A stretch of DNA of 64,000 nt from Acetobacter malorum (GCF_002153605.1 NZ_JOPG01000007.1:124001-188000); one strand, 5' to 3'; shown: positions 9,079 to 18,590, counted from the first letter of the stretch. Translations and numbers: made by a program. Notes: generated by a model not told the origin, from the letters alone.

Positions 9079-9480
9079 GATTTATCAAACCGGCTATGCG
9101 TTGAAAGACCGGGCGGGAACTTTCCGGCACCTCATGCGTCACAAAAACTACGCCAGTCCTTTTCACCCCGTTCCGAGTCTGCCTCTGCGCCTGAGAGACA
9201 GAAAACAGTTATGCCCTAAGCAAACTGCGGGTTTGCGGGGATTTTCTTGACAGAAATATAATTCCGGCGCACCGTCAACGTCCTTTCCGACATGTCCATA
9301 TGGCCGTCGGACCGGGTGTTTTTTCCTTCGCGCTGCCCATTCGGGGGGCGATGGAAGAGGACATAAACTTTTATCCGCTTGTTAACCGGAAACTTGCCTA
9401 ACTCTACGCAATGCCCATCAGATTTTCACGGAACCTGAGGCGCTGCAGGGAGCTTTCCAGTTAAGAGGAGTGCTCAGTCG
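9079..9480 (+). promoter_or_regulatory. 402-bp gene-free region upstream of rpoH
   Basis: No credible reading frame is seen. It holds a short hairpin (GCAAAC/GTTTGC) near 9220, an AT-rich stretch with TTGACA (9247-9252) and TATAAT (9257-9262) that are too close together to form one promoter, and a ribosome site AGAGGAG about 12 bases before the rpoH ATG. The length suggests more than one rpoH promoter and a structured leader, as is usual for this gene, but no single element is proven. Confidence 0.45.
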
Positions 9481-10368
9481 ATGGTCTCATCTGTCATCAA
9501 TGTTGGTCCTGAAAATAATCTTTCAAGATACCTTCAGGACATCCGTAAATATCCCCTTCTCACCCCGGAAGAAGAACTCCGTCTTTCCCATTTGTGGAAA
9601 GACAAGGGCGATGTAAAGGCCGCGCACAAACTGGTGACCTCTCACCTGCGGCTGGTCGCAAAAATTGCCATGGGGTACCGCGGGTATGGCCTGCCGGTGA
9701 ATGAACTCATCAGTGAGGGCAATATCGGCATGATGCAGGCCGTGCGCCGGTTTGACCCGGACAAAGGCTTCCGTCTGGCAACGTACGCCATGTGGTGGAT
9801 CCGCGCGGCCATTCAGGAATACATCCTGCATAGCTGGTCTCTGGTTAAAATGGGCACGACCGCTGCCCAGAAGAAACTGTTCTTCAACCTGCGCCGTCTG
9901 AAAGGACAGATGCAGGCGATTGATGACGGGGATCTTCAGCCTGAACAGGTCAACAAGATTGCCACTACGCTGGGTGTGTCCGAGCAGGATGTGGTGAGCA
10001 TGAACCGCCGCATGGCCGCACCGGACCACAGCCTGAACGCCCCGATGCGCGCTGATCAGGATAATGAGTGGCAGGATCGTCTGGTGGATGATCAGGTCAA
10101 TCAGGAAGAAACCTACGCGGAAAACGAAGAGCTTTCTGGCCGTAAGGCTCTGCTGGCCAATGCCATGAGCACGCTGAATGAGCGTGAGCGGCACATCTTT
10201 ACGGAACGTCGCCTGACGGATGAGCCGTCTACGCTGGAAGATCTGGCGCATCAGTATGGTATCTCGCGCGAACGCGTGCGCCAGATTGAAGTCCGGGCTT
10301 TTGAAAAAGTTCAGGCCGCGATGAAGAAAGAAGTCGAAGCGCGTCGTGGAGCAGCAAAGGAGGGCTAA
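9481..10368 (+). CDS. rpoH: RNA polymerase heat-shock sigma factor sigma-32
   Basis: A 295-residue sigma-70 family protein. Region 1.2/2 appears as LSRYLQDIRKYPLLTPEEELRL and ELISEGNIGMMQAVRRFDPD, region 2.4 as RLATYAMWWIRAAIQEYIL with SWSLVKMGTTAAQKKLFFNLRR right after, which includes the RpoH box. Region 4 is TLEDLAHQYGISRERVRQIE. It directs transcription of chaperone and protease genes. The stop codon sits inside a perfect 8-bp hairpin. The following acetyltransferase begins 17 bp later. Confidence 0.95.
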   Translation: MVSSVINVGPENNLSRYLQDIRKYPLLTPEEELRLSHLWKDKGDVKAAHKLVTSHLRLVAKIAMGYRGYGLPVNELISEGNIGMMQAVRRFDPDKGFRLATYAMWWIRAAIQEYILHSWSLVKMGTTAAQKKLFFNLRRLKGQMQAIDDGDLQPEQVNKIATTLGVSEQDVVSMNRRMAAPDHSLNAPMRADQDNEWQDRLVDDQVNQEETYAENEELSGRKALLANAMSTLNERERHIFTERRLTDEPSTLEDLAHQYGISRERVRQIEVRAFEKVQAAMKKEVEARRGAAKEG

Positions 10369-10377
10369 GGCCCTCCT
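10358..10377 (+). terminator. Hairpin spanning the rpoH stop codon
   Basis: AGGAGGGC and GCCCTCCT form a perfect 8-bp stem with loop TAAG, the loop containing the rpoH TAA. Only a weak T-rich tail follows (GAGTTCTT), so it may act as a partial terminator or protect the rpoH 3' end rather than stop transcription fully. Confidence 0.5.
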
Positions 10378-10385
10378 GAGTTCTT

Positions 10386-11003
10386 ATGACGACACACCAT
10401 CCTTTCCCCGACGCGCCGGTTGTTCTGACCGGTCAGCATGTCCGGCTTGTACCGTTGGCCCTCACCCATGTGGAAGGCTTGCAGAGTGCTGTGCAAGATG
10501 GAGAGCAATGGAAAGTCTGGTGCACTTCGGTGCCTAAACCTGAGGCCATGCGGGCTGAGGTTGAACGGCGGCTGGCTCTGCAACAGCAGGGCACCATGCT
10601 GCCTTACACGGTTGTCAGTCTGCCGGATAACCGCATTGTTGGTATGACGACGTTCATGAATATCGATAAGGCCGGACCGCGCGTGGAAATTGGGTCCACA
10701 TGGTATGCTGCCTGTGTGCAGAGAACGCCCGTCAATACGGAAGCCAAGATGCTTCTGCTTGCTTACGCGTTTGAAACACTGGGCTGTCTGGCTGTCGAAT
10801 TCCGCACGCATTTCCTCAACCAGCGGAGCCGCCGGGCTATTGAACGCCTTGGGGCCAGACTGGATGGTATTTTGCGCTGCCACCAGCGGATGCCAGACGG
10901 CTCATTGCGTGACACCTGCGTCTATAGCGTGACCGCTGCAGAATGGCCCGCAGTGCGGAACCATCTGCACTGGTGCCTGACGGAAAAATATCAGCGCACC
11001 TGA
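10386..11003 (+). CDS. GNAT family N-acetyltransferase (RimJ/RimL-like)
   Basis: A 205-residue protein of the RimJ/RimL branch of GNAT enzymes, which acetylate protein N-termini or small amines. Features include GQHVRLVPLALTHVEGLQ at the start, PYTVVSLPDNRIVGMTTFMN, EIGSTWYAACVQRTPVNTEA and a C-terminal VEFRTHFLNQRSRRAIERLG acetyl-CoA region. It sits 17 bp downstream of rpoH, on the same strand, and may be read through the weak hairpin there. The substrate is unknown. Confidence 0.83.
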   Translation: MTTHHPFPDAPVVLTGQHVRLVPLALTHVEGLQSAVQDGEQWKVWCTSVPKPEAMRAEVERRLALQQQGTMLPYTVVSLPDNRIVGMTTFMNIDKAGPRVEIGSTWYAACVQRTPVNTEAKMLLLAYAFETLGCLAVEFRTHFLNQRSRRAIERLGARLDGILRCHQRMPDGSLRDTCVYSVTAAEWPAVRNHLHWCLTEKYQRT

Positions 11004-11033
11004 AAAAAAAACATCAGGCGGGAAGCTCGCTGG

Positions 11034-12869
11034 TCAGGCGCGGGCAGCATCCTGAATGAAGAAGGTCGCATCCGTCCGCCCGTTCCATGTTTCCGAACGC
11101 AGATAGCCTGCCAGATGAACCGGAGGGCGTGTGCTGTCTTCCAGACCAATGGCCAGAGGATTATCATTTGCGCGGAACAGCAGCGCTTTCAGGCGGCCAC
11201 CATCCTGCCCCTTTAACAGCAGGCGGAGGGTGTTGCCATCCCGCCCAATGCGGTCTGAGCGGATAATCTGTGCATTAGAAACCGCAATGAGCGGCTCAGC
11301 ATTGCCCGCGCCAAATGGGGCCAGCATGGCAAGATTTTCTGCCAGCTCAACCGTGGCACCCGAGACGGACAAGGCAACATCCAGCGCAACATCCACTGTA
11401 TTTGGCAGGACCGCGGCATCAGCCAGTCGTTCATCCAGAAACGTGTGGAAGCGTTCAATATTTTCCACAGGTAGAGAAAAGCCGGCGGCCATGGCGTGAC
11501 CACCACCGCTGGTCAGCACACCAGCCTGCCGCGCTGCAATGATGACTGTGCCCAGATCCAGCCCCGGTACAGAGCGCCCGGAGCCTTTAATCGAGCCATC
11601 TTCCTGTTCCGCACCCACGAGGGCAGGCCGATTGAATTGTTCCTTGATGCGGCCAGCCACAATGCCGACCACGCCGGGGTGCCAGTCTTTGCCTGTCAGC
11701 AGAATAACCGGGTGGCCCGCTTCCCGCTGTTCGGCTGCTTGTGCGATGGCGCGGTCCAGAATTTCAGCCTCCACACCCTGGCGTCGGCGATTTACCGCGT
11801 CCAGACGTTCGGCCATGGTGCGGGCATCGTGTGCGTCCGTACTGCGTAGCAGGGTCAGTCCCAGCCCGGCTTCGGCAATACGTCCGCCCGCGTTAATGCG
11901 CGGCCCAAGTGCAAACCCACAGGTAAAGGCATCCGGCGCTTTAGTGACACCGGCAATTTCCATCAGCGCGTTGAGGCCTGTGCGCTGCCGACGGGCCATA
12001 ATTTTCAGGCCCTGTGTCACAAAGGCACGGTTCAGCCCATGCAGCGGCATGACGTCACACACCGTCGCAAGGGCAACCAGATCAAGCTGACGCATCAGGT
12101 CCGGTGCGGGTTGCGCATCATGAAACCATCCGGCGGTGCGGAGGTCCCGGCTGGTGGCAACGGCGGCCAGAAACGCGAGTGCTGCGGCGCAGACATGCCC
12201 GAGGCCGGACGTGCAGTCTGGTCGGTTCGGGTTCACCGTCGCTAAAATCGGGGGGAGGGCGTCTTCTGATTTATGGTGGTCGAGAACAATCAGGTCAGCC
12301 TTACCAGCCAGTTCTCCCAGCACAGACCCGGCAGCTGTGCCACAGTCCACGCAGATAAGCAGCGACGCGCCTTGCGCCACAAGCCCTTCCAGAGCGGGGA
12401 CATTCGGGCCGTAGCCCTCCGTCATGCGGTCTGGAATATGGGTGTGAACGGTGCAGCCAAGTTCTTCAAAAAATGAGGCGAGGATGGCGGATGCACATGC
12501 CCCATCCACGTCATAATCCCCGAAAATCCCGATGGTCTCACCCTGCTGGACAGCCTGCGCCATACGGGCCGCGGCTTTATCCATATCCTGCAAGCTGGAT
12601 GGGTTAGGAAGCAGGGCGCGGAGTTTCGGGTCGAGAAAATGGGCGGCCTGTTCCAGAGGAATGCCGCGCAGGGCTAAAAGCCGCCCGACAATTTCCGGAA
12701 GGCCTGCCCGCTGGGCAATGGCCGCCCCCATGCGGAGCAGGGCGGGGTCTTCCGCCCCGTCCCGCCACACCCAGCGGCGGCCTGTCAGGCTGCTTTCCAC
12801 GCCAAGGGCCGCACGGGCCTCTGGCATGGGGGGCAATGTCTCCAGTGTCTCAGTCAATAAACCGGTCAT
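11034..12869 (-). CDS. recJ: Single-stranded-DNA-specific exonuclease RecJ
   Basis: A 611-residue 5'-3' single-strand exonuclease of recombination and mismatch repair. The DHH phosphoesterase core is clear: IGIFGDYDVDGACASAIL, CVDCGTAA, IVLDHHKSED, followed by FALGPRINAGGRI and the DHHA1 region VVGIVAGRIKEQFNRPALV with GSGRSVPG and SGGGHAMAAGF. It is the last gene of a leftward operon, 17 bp after glpX. The length agrees with the family. Confidence 0.94.
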   Translation of the reverse strand: MTGLLTETLETLPPMPEARAALGVESSLTGRRWVWRDGAEDPALLRMGAAIAQRAGLPEIVGRLLALRGIPLEQAAHFLDPKLRALLPNPSSLQDMDKAAARMAQAVQQGETIGIFGDYDVDGACASAILASFFEELGCTVHTHIPDRMTEGYGPNVPALEGLVAQGASLLICVDCGTAAGSVLGELAGKADLIVLDHHKSEDALPPILATVNPNRPDCTSGLGHVCAAALAFLAAVATSRDLRTAGWFHDAQPAPDLMRQLDLVALATVCDVMPLHGLNRAFVTQGLKIMARRQRTGLNALMEIAGVTKAPDAFTCGFALGPRINAGGRIAEAGLGLTLLRSTDAHDARTMAERLDAVNRRRQGVEAEILDRAIAQAAEQREAGHPVILLTGKDWHPGVVGIVAGRIKEQFNRPALVGAEQEDGSIKGSGRSVPGLDLGTVIIAARQAGVLTSGGGHAMAAGFSLPVENIERFHTFLDERLADAAVLPNTVDVALDVALSVSGATVELAENLAMLAPFGAGNAEPLIAVSNAQIIRSDRIGRDGNTLRLLLKGQDGGRLKALLFRANDNPLAIGLEDSTRPPVHLAGYLRSETWNGRTDATFFIQDAARA

Positions 12870-12886
12870 TCTGGTGTATGAGCGCC

Positions 12887-13888
12887 TTATTGCGGAGTCC
12901 AGGTTTTGGTTTTGAAGTTGTGATAGCCCTCAATAAACCGCACCGTGCCGGACTTGGAACGCATGACCAGAGAATGCGTAACGGCATGGTTCGGATACTG
13001 ATGGATGCCTTTCAGCAGCGTGCCGGAGGTCACACCCGTGGCGGAGAACAAAACGGAGCCCGCAGCCAGATCATGCAGGCCGAGCTTGCGGTCCGGGTTC
13101 TTGCCGGGGTTCATTTTCTGGGCACGTTCACGCTGGCTGTCATCTTCAAACAGCAGACGGCTTTGCATCTGGCCATTGACGCAGCGGATTGCCGCAGCAG
13201 CCAGAACGCCTTCCGGCGCGCCGCCAGAGCCTGCGTAAATATCCACCTGACTGGTATCCAGACACGCGGCAATCGCCCCGGCAACATCCCCGTCGGTCAG
13301 CAGACGGACGCGAGCGCCGGCTTCCCGCGCTTTGGCAATCAGTTCTTCATGCCGTTCACGGTCCAGCGTGCAGAGCACGAGGTCACGCACAGCCTTGCCC
13401 TTGGCTTTGGCCAGATTGCGCAGATTGTTTTCAATGGAGGAATCAAGGTCCACCACGCCTTCGGGCAGGCCGGGGCCGACGACAATCTTGTCCATGTACA
13501 CATCGGGTGCGTGCAGGAAGTTGCCTTTTTCGGCCAGTGCGACAACGGTAATCGCGTTGGGCATGTCCTTGGCGCACAGATTGGTGCCTTCCAGCGGGTC
13601 CACGGCAATATCCATAGCCGGGCCACCGGAGCCGACTTTTTCACCGATATAGAGCATCGGTGCTTCGTCCATCTCGCCTTCGCCGATCACGACGGTGCCA
13701 TCAATGGCCACGGTATCAAACGCCGTGCGCATGGCTTCAACAGCCGCACCGTCAGCGTCGTTCTTCTTGCCACGGCCTGTCCAGTGGGCAGAGGCCAGAG
13801 CAGCGGCTTCTGTTACACGGACCAGTTCAAGGGCCAGATTGCGGTCAGAAACCACAAAACTCGGAATCGGCTCAATCGCGTCAGACAT
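12887..13888 (-). CDS. glpX: Class II fructose-1,6-bisphosphatase
   Basis: A 333-residue GlpX-type phosphatase that dephosphorylates fructose 1,6-bisphosphate (possibly also sedoheptulose 1,7-bisphosphate) in gluconeogenesis. Seen are WTGRGKKNDADGAAVEAMR (about 40-58), VIGEGEMDEAPMLYIGEKVG, the metal/phosphate motif DPLEGTNL, and YAGSGGAPEGVLAAAAI with CVNGQMQSRL. It lies between hom and recJ on the same strand with short gaps of 53 and 17 bp, indicating a shared transcript. Confidence 0.94.
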   Translation of the reverse strand: MSDAIEPIPSFVVSDRNLALELVRVTEAAALASAHWTGRGKKNDADGAAVEAMRTAFDTVAIDGTVVIGEGEMDEAPMLYIGEKVGSGGPAMDIAVDPLEGTNLCAKDMPNAITVVALAEKGNFLHAPDVYMDKIVVGPGLPEGVVDLDSSIENNLRNLAKAKGKAVRDLVLCTLDRERHEELIAKAREAGARVRLLTDGDVAGAIAACLDTSQVDIYAGSGGAPEGVLAAAAIRCVNGQMQSRLLFEDDSQRERAQKMNPGKNPDRKLGLHDLAAGSVLFSATGVTSGTLLKGIHQYPNHAVTHSLVMRSKSGTVRFIEGYHNFKTKTWTPQ

Positions 13889-13941
13889 TCTAGAGATAAT
13901 CCTCTCTGTTTAAGGCCAGGGCTGGGCTTTTTATAAGACGC

Positions 13942-15258
13942 TCAGTCCGTTTCAATCCGGATCATCACCGGCGTATCCGTCACCACATCCAGACCGTCAA
14001 TCCGTGCGACAGCATCCTGCATTGCTGCTTCATATGTCTGATGCGTCACCAGTACCAGCGGCACATAAGGATCGGCATCATTCTGCTCCGGTGTGTGCTG
14101 CAACATGCTGCGGAGAGAAACGCCGCAATCACGCAAAACAGCCGTGATGTCCGCAATCACACCGGGACGGTCTTCCACGAGTAAACGCAGATAGAACGCA
14201 CCAGTGCCTGCAGAAACCGGGTTAGCCTGCAAAGGAGGCGTATCTGTGGCCTGCACGCCCCAAACAGGGATGGTATGGCCACGGGCAATATCAATAAGGT
14301 CAGCTGCCACGGCGCTGGCGGTGGGGCCTGCGCCTGCGCCACGGCCTTCAATCATCAGGCGGCCAGCAAAAGCGCCCTCCGCCACCACGGCGTTAAACAC
14401 GCCATCAACCTGCGCGATGGGGGCGTTTTCCGGCACAAGGCAGGGGGTTACGCGGGCTTCAAGTCCGTCATCACCCATGCGGGCCATGCCCAGCAGTTTG
14501 ATGCGATAGCCCAGCGTGCGGGCAAAGGTGAGGTCCAGCGCGCCAATGCGGCGAATGCCTTCAACATGCACGGAGTCAAACGCCACGGGCTGCCCAAAAG
14601 CCAGACCGGCCAGAATGGTCAGCTTGTGGGCGGCGTCCAGCCCGTCAATATCGGTGGAGGGATCGGCTTCGGCGTAGCCCAGTTGCTGGGCATCGGCCAG
14701 AACGGTGCCGAAGTCCTTCCCGGTTTCCCGCATCACGGTCAGAATATAGTTGCAGGTACCGTTCAGAATACCGCCAATCCGCAGGAGGCGGTCCGCTGCC
14801 AGTCCTTCACGCACCATCTTAATGGCCGGAATGCCACCCGCAACGGCGGCTTCAAACAGCAGCGGCGCTGATTTTTCAGCACTTAAGCGGGCAAGGGCCG
14901 GACCATGAATGGCAAGGAGAGCCTTGTTGGCGGTTACTACCGGTTTTCCGGCAGCAAGGGCGGCTTCCACCACGGCGCGGGCCGTGCCTTCTGAGCCACC
15001 AATGAGTTCGACCACCACATCCACATCCGGGTCGGAGACCAGATCGGGAGCGTTATCGTACCAGCGCATGCCGGACAGATCGACCCCGCGGTCCCGCGTG
15101 CGGTCGCGGGCGCTGACGGCGGTGACTTTCAGCGGACGGCCCGCACGGGCTGTGACCAGATCCGCATTGGTGTTCAGCAGCCGGATAACACCAGCCCCGA
15201 CAGTGCCGAGACCAGCGAGACCAAGACGAAGAGGAGAAGTGGAGGAAGAGGACGTCAC
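13942..15258 (-). CDS. hom: Homoserine dehydrogenase
   Basis: A 438-residue enzyme reducing aspartate semialdehyde to homoserine for threonine and methionine synthesis. It shows the nucleotide-binding GLAGLGTVGAGVIRLL at about 14-29, VVTANKALLAIHG, the substrate region GGIPAIKMVREGL and GILNGTCNYILTVM, the catalytic segment GYAEADPSTDIDGLDAAHKL, and a C-terminal ACT domain (about 355-430, DRPGVIADITAVLRDCGVSL) suitable for threonine feedback. Its start overlaps the upstream aminotransferase stop by 4 bp. Confidence 0.95.
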   Translation of the reverse strand: MTSSSSTSPLRLGLAGLGTVGAGVIRLLNTNADLVTARAGRPLKVTAVSARDRTRDRGVDLSGMRWYDNAPDLVSDPDVDVVVELIGGSEGTARAVVEAALAAGKPVVTANKALLAIHGPALARLSAEKSAPLLFEAAVAGGIPAIKMVREGLAADRLLRIGGILNGTCNYILTVMRETGKDFGTVLADAQQLGYAEADPSTDIDGLDAAHKLTILAGLAFGQPVAFDSVHVEGIRRIGALDLTFARTLGYRIKLLGMARMGDDGLEARVTPCLVPENAPIAQVDGVFNAVVAEGAFAGRLMIEGRGAGAGPTASAVAADLIDIARGHTIPVWGVQATDTPPLQANPVSAGTGAFYLRLLVEDRPGVIADITAVLRDCGVSLRSMLQHTPEQNDADPYVPLVLVTHQTYEAAMQDAVARIDGLDVVTDTPVMIRIETD

Positions 15259-16484
15259 GATTCAACAGGCTCCGGCTTGCTGGCAGAAGAAGGAGGCGCT
15301 TTTACGCCATGGGCTGAAAGAAAACCACGGATGGCACGGGTGGCCTGACGCAGGCGCTGGGTGTTTTCCACCAGCCCGATGCGCACATAGCCTTCCCCAT
15401 GCTCACCAAACCCGAGGCCGGGGGCTACAGCCACACCGGCTTCTTTCAGCAGAAGTTTTGAGAAGTCCACGCTGCCCATTTCCCGGAACGGTTCGGGGAT
15501 GGGGGCCCATGCAAACATGGAGCCTTCCGGTGAGGGGACATCCCAGCCACCGGCATGCAGGCCGCGGATCAGCACATCCCGGCGTTCCTTATACAAGGCG
15601 CGGATGTCAGCCACGCAGTCCTGCGGGCCGTTCAGAGCAGCCACAGCAGCGACCTGAATTGGCGTAAAGGCCCCATAATCCAGATAGGATTTGATGCGGG
15701 TGAGGGCGGCAATCAGCCGCTCATTGCCTGCTGCAAACCCCATGCGCCAGCCCGCCATGCAGTAGGTTTTGGAGAGCGATGTGAACTCGACCGCAATATC
15801 CTTGGCACCCGGCACTGCCAGAATGGACGGCGGCACGAGATCCCCGAAATAGATTTCCGCATAAGCAAGGTCAGACAGGATGAAAATCTCTTCCCGTCGG
15901 GCAAATGCCACCAGTTCCTTGTAGAAATCCAGATCAGCCAGATAGGCCGTGGGGTTCGACGGAAAGTTGACAATCAGCGCCGTCGGCTTGGGGACGGAGT
16001 GGCGCACAGCCCGCTCCAGCGCCCGCAGCATGGTGTCATCCGGCGTAGCAGGAATAGAGCGCACAGAGGCGCCAGCAATAATAAAGCCGAACTGATGAAT
16101 GGGGTAGGACGGGTTAGGCACCAGAATGGTGTCACCGGGGCTGGTAATGGCGGAGGCCAGATTGGCCAGCCCTTCCTTGGAGCCGAGTGTCGCGATGACT
16201 TCCGTATCCGGATTGAGCTTCACGTTAAAGCGGCGCTCGTAATATCCGGCAAGAGCCTTACGCAGGCCCGGAATACCTTTACTGACGGAATAGCCGTGCG
16301 CCCGTGGGTTTTGCACAGTTTCAACCAGCTTCTGCACAATATGCGGCGGCGTGGGGCTGTCCGGGTTGCCCATGCCGAGGTCAATAATATCCTCGCCCCG
16401 CGCTCGGGCTGCCGCTTTGGCCTGATTGACAGAGGCAAAAACATAAGGCGGCAGGCGGCGGATGCGATGGAATTCTTCGGTCAT
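15255..16484 (-). CDS. alaC: PLP-dependent aminotransferase, AlaC-like
   Basis: A 409-residue fold-type I aminotransferase. The N-terminus EEFHRIRRLPPYVFASVN and IIDLGMGNPDSPTP match AlaC, the glutamate-pyruvate aminotransferase, and related LL-diaminopimelate transaminases; the PLP lysine is in SLSKTYCMAGWRMGFAAG. ATG 16484 starts the conserved region; a TTG at 16493 is closer to an AAGGG and could be used instead. Coupling to hom by a 4-bp overlap ties it to the aspartate-derived amino acid pathway, so aspartate or diaminopimelate activity is also possible. Confidence 0.82.
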   Translation of the reverse strand: MTEEFHRIRRLPPYVFASVNQAKAAARARGEDIIDLGMGNPDSPTPPHIVQKLVETVQNPRAHGYSVSKGIPGLRKALAGYYERRFNVKLNPDTEVIATLGSKEGLANLASAITSPGDTILVPNPSYPIHQFGFIIAGASVRSIPATPDDTMLRALERAVRHSVPKPTALIVNFPSNPTAYLADLDFYKELVAFARREEIFILSDLAYAEIYFGDLVPPSILAVPGAKDIAVEFTSLSKTYCMAGWRMGFAAGNERLIAALTRIKSYLDYGAFTPIQVAAVAALNGPQDCVADIRALYKERRDVLIRGLHAGGWDVPSPEGSMFAWAPIPEPFREMGSVDFSKLLLKEAGVAVAPGLGFGEHGEGYVRIGLVENTQRLRQATRAIRGFLSAHGVKAPPSSASKPEPVES

Positions 16485-16581
16485 GGACTTCAAATGCCCT
16501 TAGTGGGAAAGGGGTCAGACCCCGCACGATTACGGGGGAAAAACATAGTAATGGCAGAAACGGAACAGGCAACCGCTCCAA

Positions 16582-16616
16582 TGGGATAATCTGTTATCAC
16601 CTATGAGATTATCCCA
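16582..16616. repeat. 11-bp perfect inverted repeat between a lipoprotein gene and alaC-hom
   Basis: TGGGATAATCT and AGATTATCCCA are perfect inverted arms separated by 13 bases. The site is 24 bp past the end of the leftward lipoprotein gene and about 100 bp before the alaC start. Neither strand has a U run, which argues against a simple terminator. It may be an operator for the alaC-hom-glpX-recJ operon. Confidence 0.6.
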
Positions 16617-16639
16617 CCGGTATGGCGGAGAGGGGCGTG

Positions 16640-17704
16640 TCAGGGCGTCGTGGCAATGCGCGCGCCCATGCCAAATGCGTCCCCGCGGATATGAATGGCG
16701 GAGGCAGGCACGTTCAGGCTGATCAGCTTTTTGGCAATGTTCTGGGCGCGGAGAAGGCCAAGCTGCACTGCGTCAGCCTGATCCTGCGCGTCAAGGGACG
16801 CCGCAGACCCAAAGCCCCGCACATAGAATGGCCCGTGCGGTGTTTTGGCAACCAGCTTTGCAAACGTGTCATCCTGCCCGGAGGAAATCTGGTCAGATTG
16901 CGGAACGCAATGAATTGCCGTGCCCTTGGCGTCGGACAGATCATAATTGGGCCGAACGGCATCAGGCAGATAGGCGTCTGAAGGAACATTAAAGCCGGGG
17001 AAGGACGGCGGTGCGGGCGGCCCCGCCGGAATCTGCGGAATGGCGCTGGCCGGGGTGGGAGGTGTCTGCGCGGTAGATTTCACCTCCGGCATCCCGATTT
17101 CCGGCATGGCTACTTCGGCGTCCTGCTTGCCGGTCTCTGTCTTTTTCCCAGTGCCCGGAAGGTTGCCCGATTTAGAGGATTCGGCAGATGGCAGCGCGGC
17201 CTGACCGCTTTTGCCGGCAGAAGCCGCTGCGGCAGCGGCCTGCTGGGGTGGTGCATCTGCTGCATCCATAATGGCCCCGGCCGTGCCCTCGGGGAGGGTG
17301 GCAGGCTGAGCAGCACCATTCGCGGCCTGTGGTGTTGTGCTGGTTTTGGACGCAGTTGATGCAGCCGCGCCGGGTGGCGGCGGGATCTCAGGCATCAGCG
17401 TGCCGTTGGCGGCTACCGTGCGGTACATCAGGTTACGATCACGGATCAGCTGCTGCGTGATCAGAGACCGCGCCTGAGGGGAGGGAACCTCCGGCGTTGT
17501 GGTAGGAGTCAGTCCTACATGCGGGTAAGGGTCATAAATACCGGGCGGCGGCGGTCGCTGTGCGGCAATCACCCCGCCCCGCATATGCTGCATCCACTCA
17601 AACGTCGTATCGACGGGGTCTTTATGGCTGCATCCTGTCAGGCACAGCACGCCTGTTGCGACCAGTAACCCGGACCGAAACGGGCTGCCGGACTGAAAAG
17701 CCAT
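16640..17704 (-). CDS. Proline/alanine-rich lipoprotein with a degenerate OmpA-like C-terminus
   Basis: From ATG 17704 the protein is 354 residues. It begins with a signal peptide and lipobox (GVLCLTGC, Cys about 25), so it is probably a membrane-anchored lipoprotein. The middle (about 110-240) is low-complexity, rich in Pro, Ala, Thr and Lys. The last 80 residues, with FYVRGFGSAAS and LGLLRAQNIAKKLISLNVPA, resemble an OmpA/MotB peptidoglycan-binding domain, though key residues are weak. A role in envelope anchoring is inferred only from that. An upstream in-frame start would disrupt the signal peptide. Confidence 0.65.
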   Translation of the reverse strand: MAFQSGSPFRSGLLVATGVLCLTGCSHKDPVDTTFEWMQHMRGGVIAAQRPPPPGIYDPYPHVGLTPTTTPEVPSPQARSLITQQLIRDRNLMYRTVAANGTLMPEIPPPPGAAASTASKTSTTPQAANGAAQPATLPEGTAGAIMDAADAPPQQAAAAAASAGKSGQAALPSAESSKSGNLPGTGKKTETGKQDAEVAMPEIGMPEVKSTAQTPPTPASAIPQIPAGPPAPPSFPGFNVPSDAYLPDAVRPNYDLSDAKGTAIHCVPQSDQISSGQDDTFAKLVAKTPHGPFYVRGFGSAASLDAQDQADAVQLGLLRAQNIAKKLISLNVPASAIHIRGDAFGMGARIATTP

Positions 17705-17892
17705 GTAAACACGGTGCCGGAAAGGCCGGTCCTGTTCTGGGCACGCTTGCTGCATGACGTGATGGTTGCTCCGCTGGCAGGGTGAAAAACAGGGGGCACT
17801 CTACCCTCTTCGGGCCGTTGTGGCGAGATAGGGGATCACCCCCGCATGATTGCCCCTTGGCAGGCGCGCGCAGGCAGAGCAGGATAAGAGAC

Positions 17893-18576
17893 ATGAACAG
17901 AGACACAGAACATGCGGAGACTGGCATGACGGGCATTTCCCCCTGCGATCCTATCCGGCTGGATGATGATAACCCGGAGTCCCCGGACGCACCGGAAAAA
18001 GAAGACGCCAAAACCCCGGCTGCCCCGGAAGGGGAGCTGGAGAACAAGCTGTTCAAACAGCGCAAAGTGCTGATTTTTGGCGGGATTAACGACAAGGTAG
18101 CGCGGGACGTTACAGCGCGCCTGCTCGCACTGGCCGGTGAGTCGGACAAGCCGATTGATGTGTATGTGAACTCACCGGGCGGGCATGTGGAAAGTGGTGA
18201 CACCATCCATGACATGATCCGCTTTGTCGATTCGGTGGCGCCGGTCAACATGATCGGCACGGGCTGGGTGGCATCTGCCGGTGCGCTGATTTTTGCAGCG
18301 GGCCAGAAAGACCGTCGTTTCTGCCTGCCTAACACGCGTTTCCTGCTGCATCAGCCGATGGGCGGTGTGCGTGGTCCGGCAACGGATATCGACATTGAAG
18401 CCCGCGAAATCATCAAGATGCGTGAGCGTCTGAACCGCCTGTTCGCCCGGGAAACCGGCCAGACGTATGAAAAAATCGTCAAGGACACAGACCGCAACCA
18501 CTGGATGTCCGCCAAAGAAGCAATTGACTATGGTCTAGTGACAAAGATCATTTCGAAGCTTTCCGACATTCACTAA
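17893..18576 (+). CDS. ClpP-family protease subunit, atypical paralogue
   Basis: A 227-residue protein. After an acidic, Pro-rich N-terminal extension of about 50 residues comes the ClpP fold: [16 protein letters not shown], the nucleophile Ser in [11 protein letters not shown], and the His in FLLHQPMGG. The third catalytic position reads [13 protein letters not shown], where standard ClpP has DTERD, so Asn replaces the usual Asp, as in ClpP1-type paralogues. ATG 17893 has AGGA 8-9 bases upstream. No Clp ATPase gene is adjacent, so this is probably not the main housekeeping ClpP; it may form mixed rings with one. Confidence 0.83.
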   Translation: MNRDTEHAETGMTGISPCDPIRLDDDNPESPDAPEKEDAKTPAAPEGELENKLFKQRKVLIFGGINDKVARDVTARLLALAGESDKPIDVYVNSPGGHVESGDTIHDMIRFVDSVAPVNMIGTGWVASAGALIFAAGQKDRRFCLPNTRFLLHQPMGGVRGPATDIDIEAREIIKMRERLNRLFARETGQTYEKIVKDTDRNHWMSAKEAIDYGLVTKIISKLSDIH

Positions 18577-18590
18577 ACGGAAGACCCGCG

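Noticed and set aside
9247-9262. TTGACA and TATAAT before rpoH as one promoter
   Set aside because: They are separated by only 4 bases; they cannot be the -35 and -10 of a single sigma-70 promoter.
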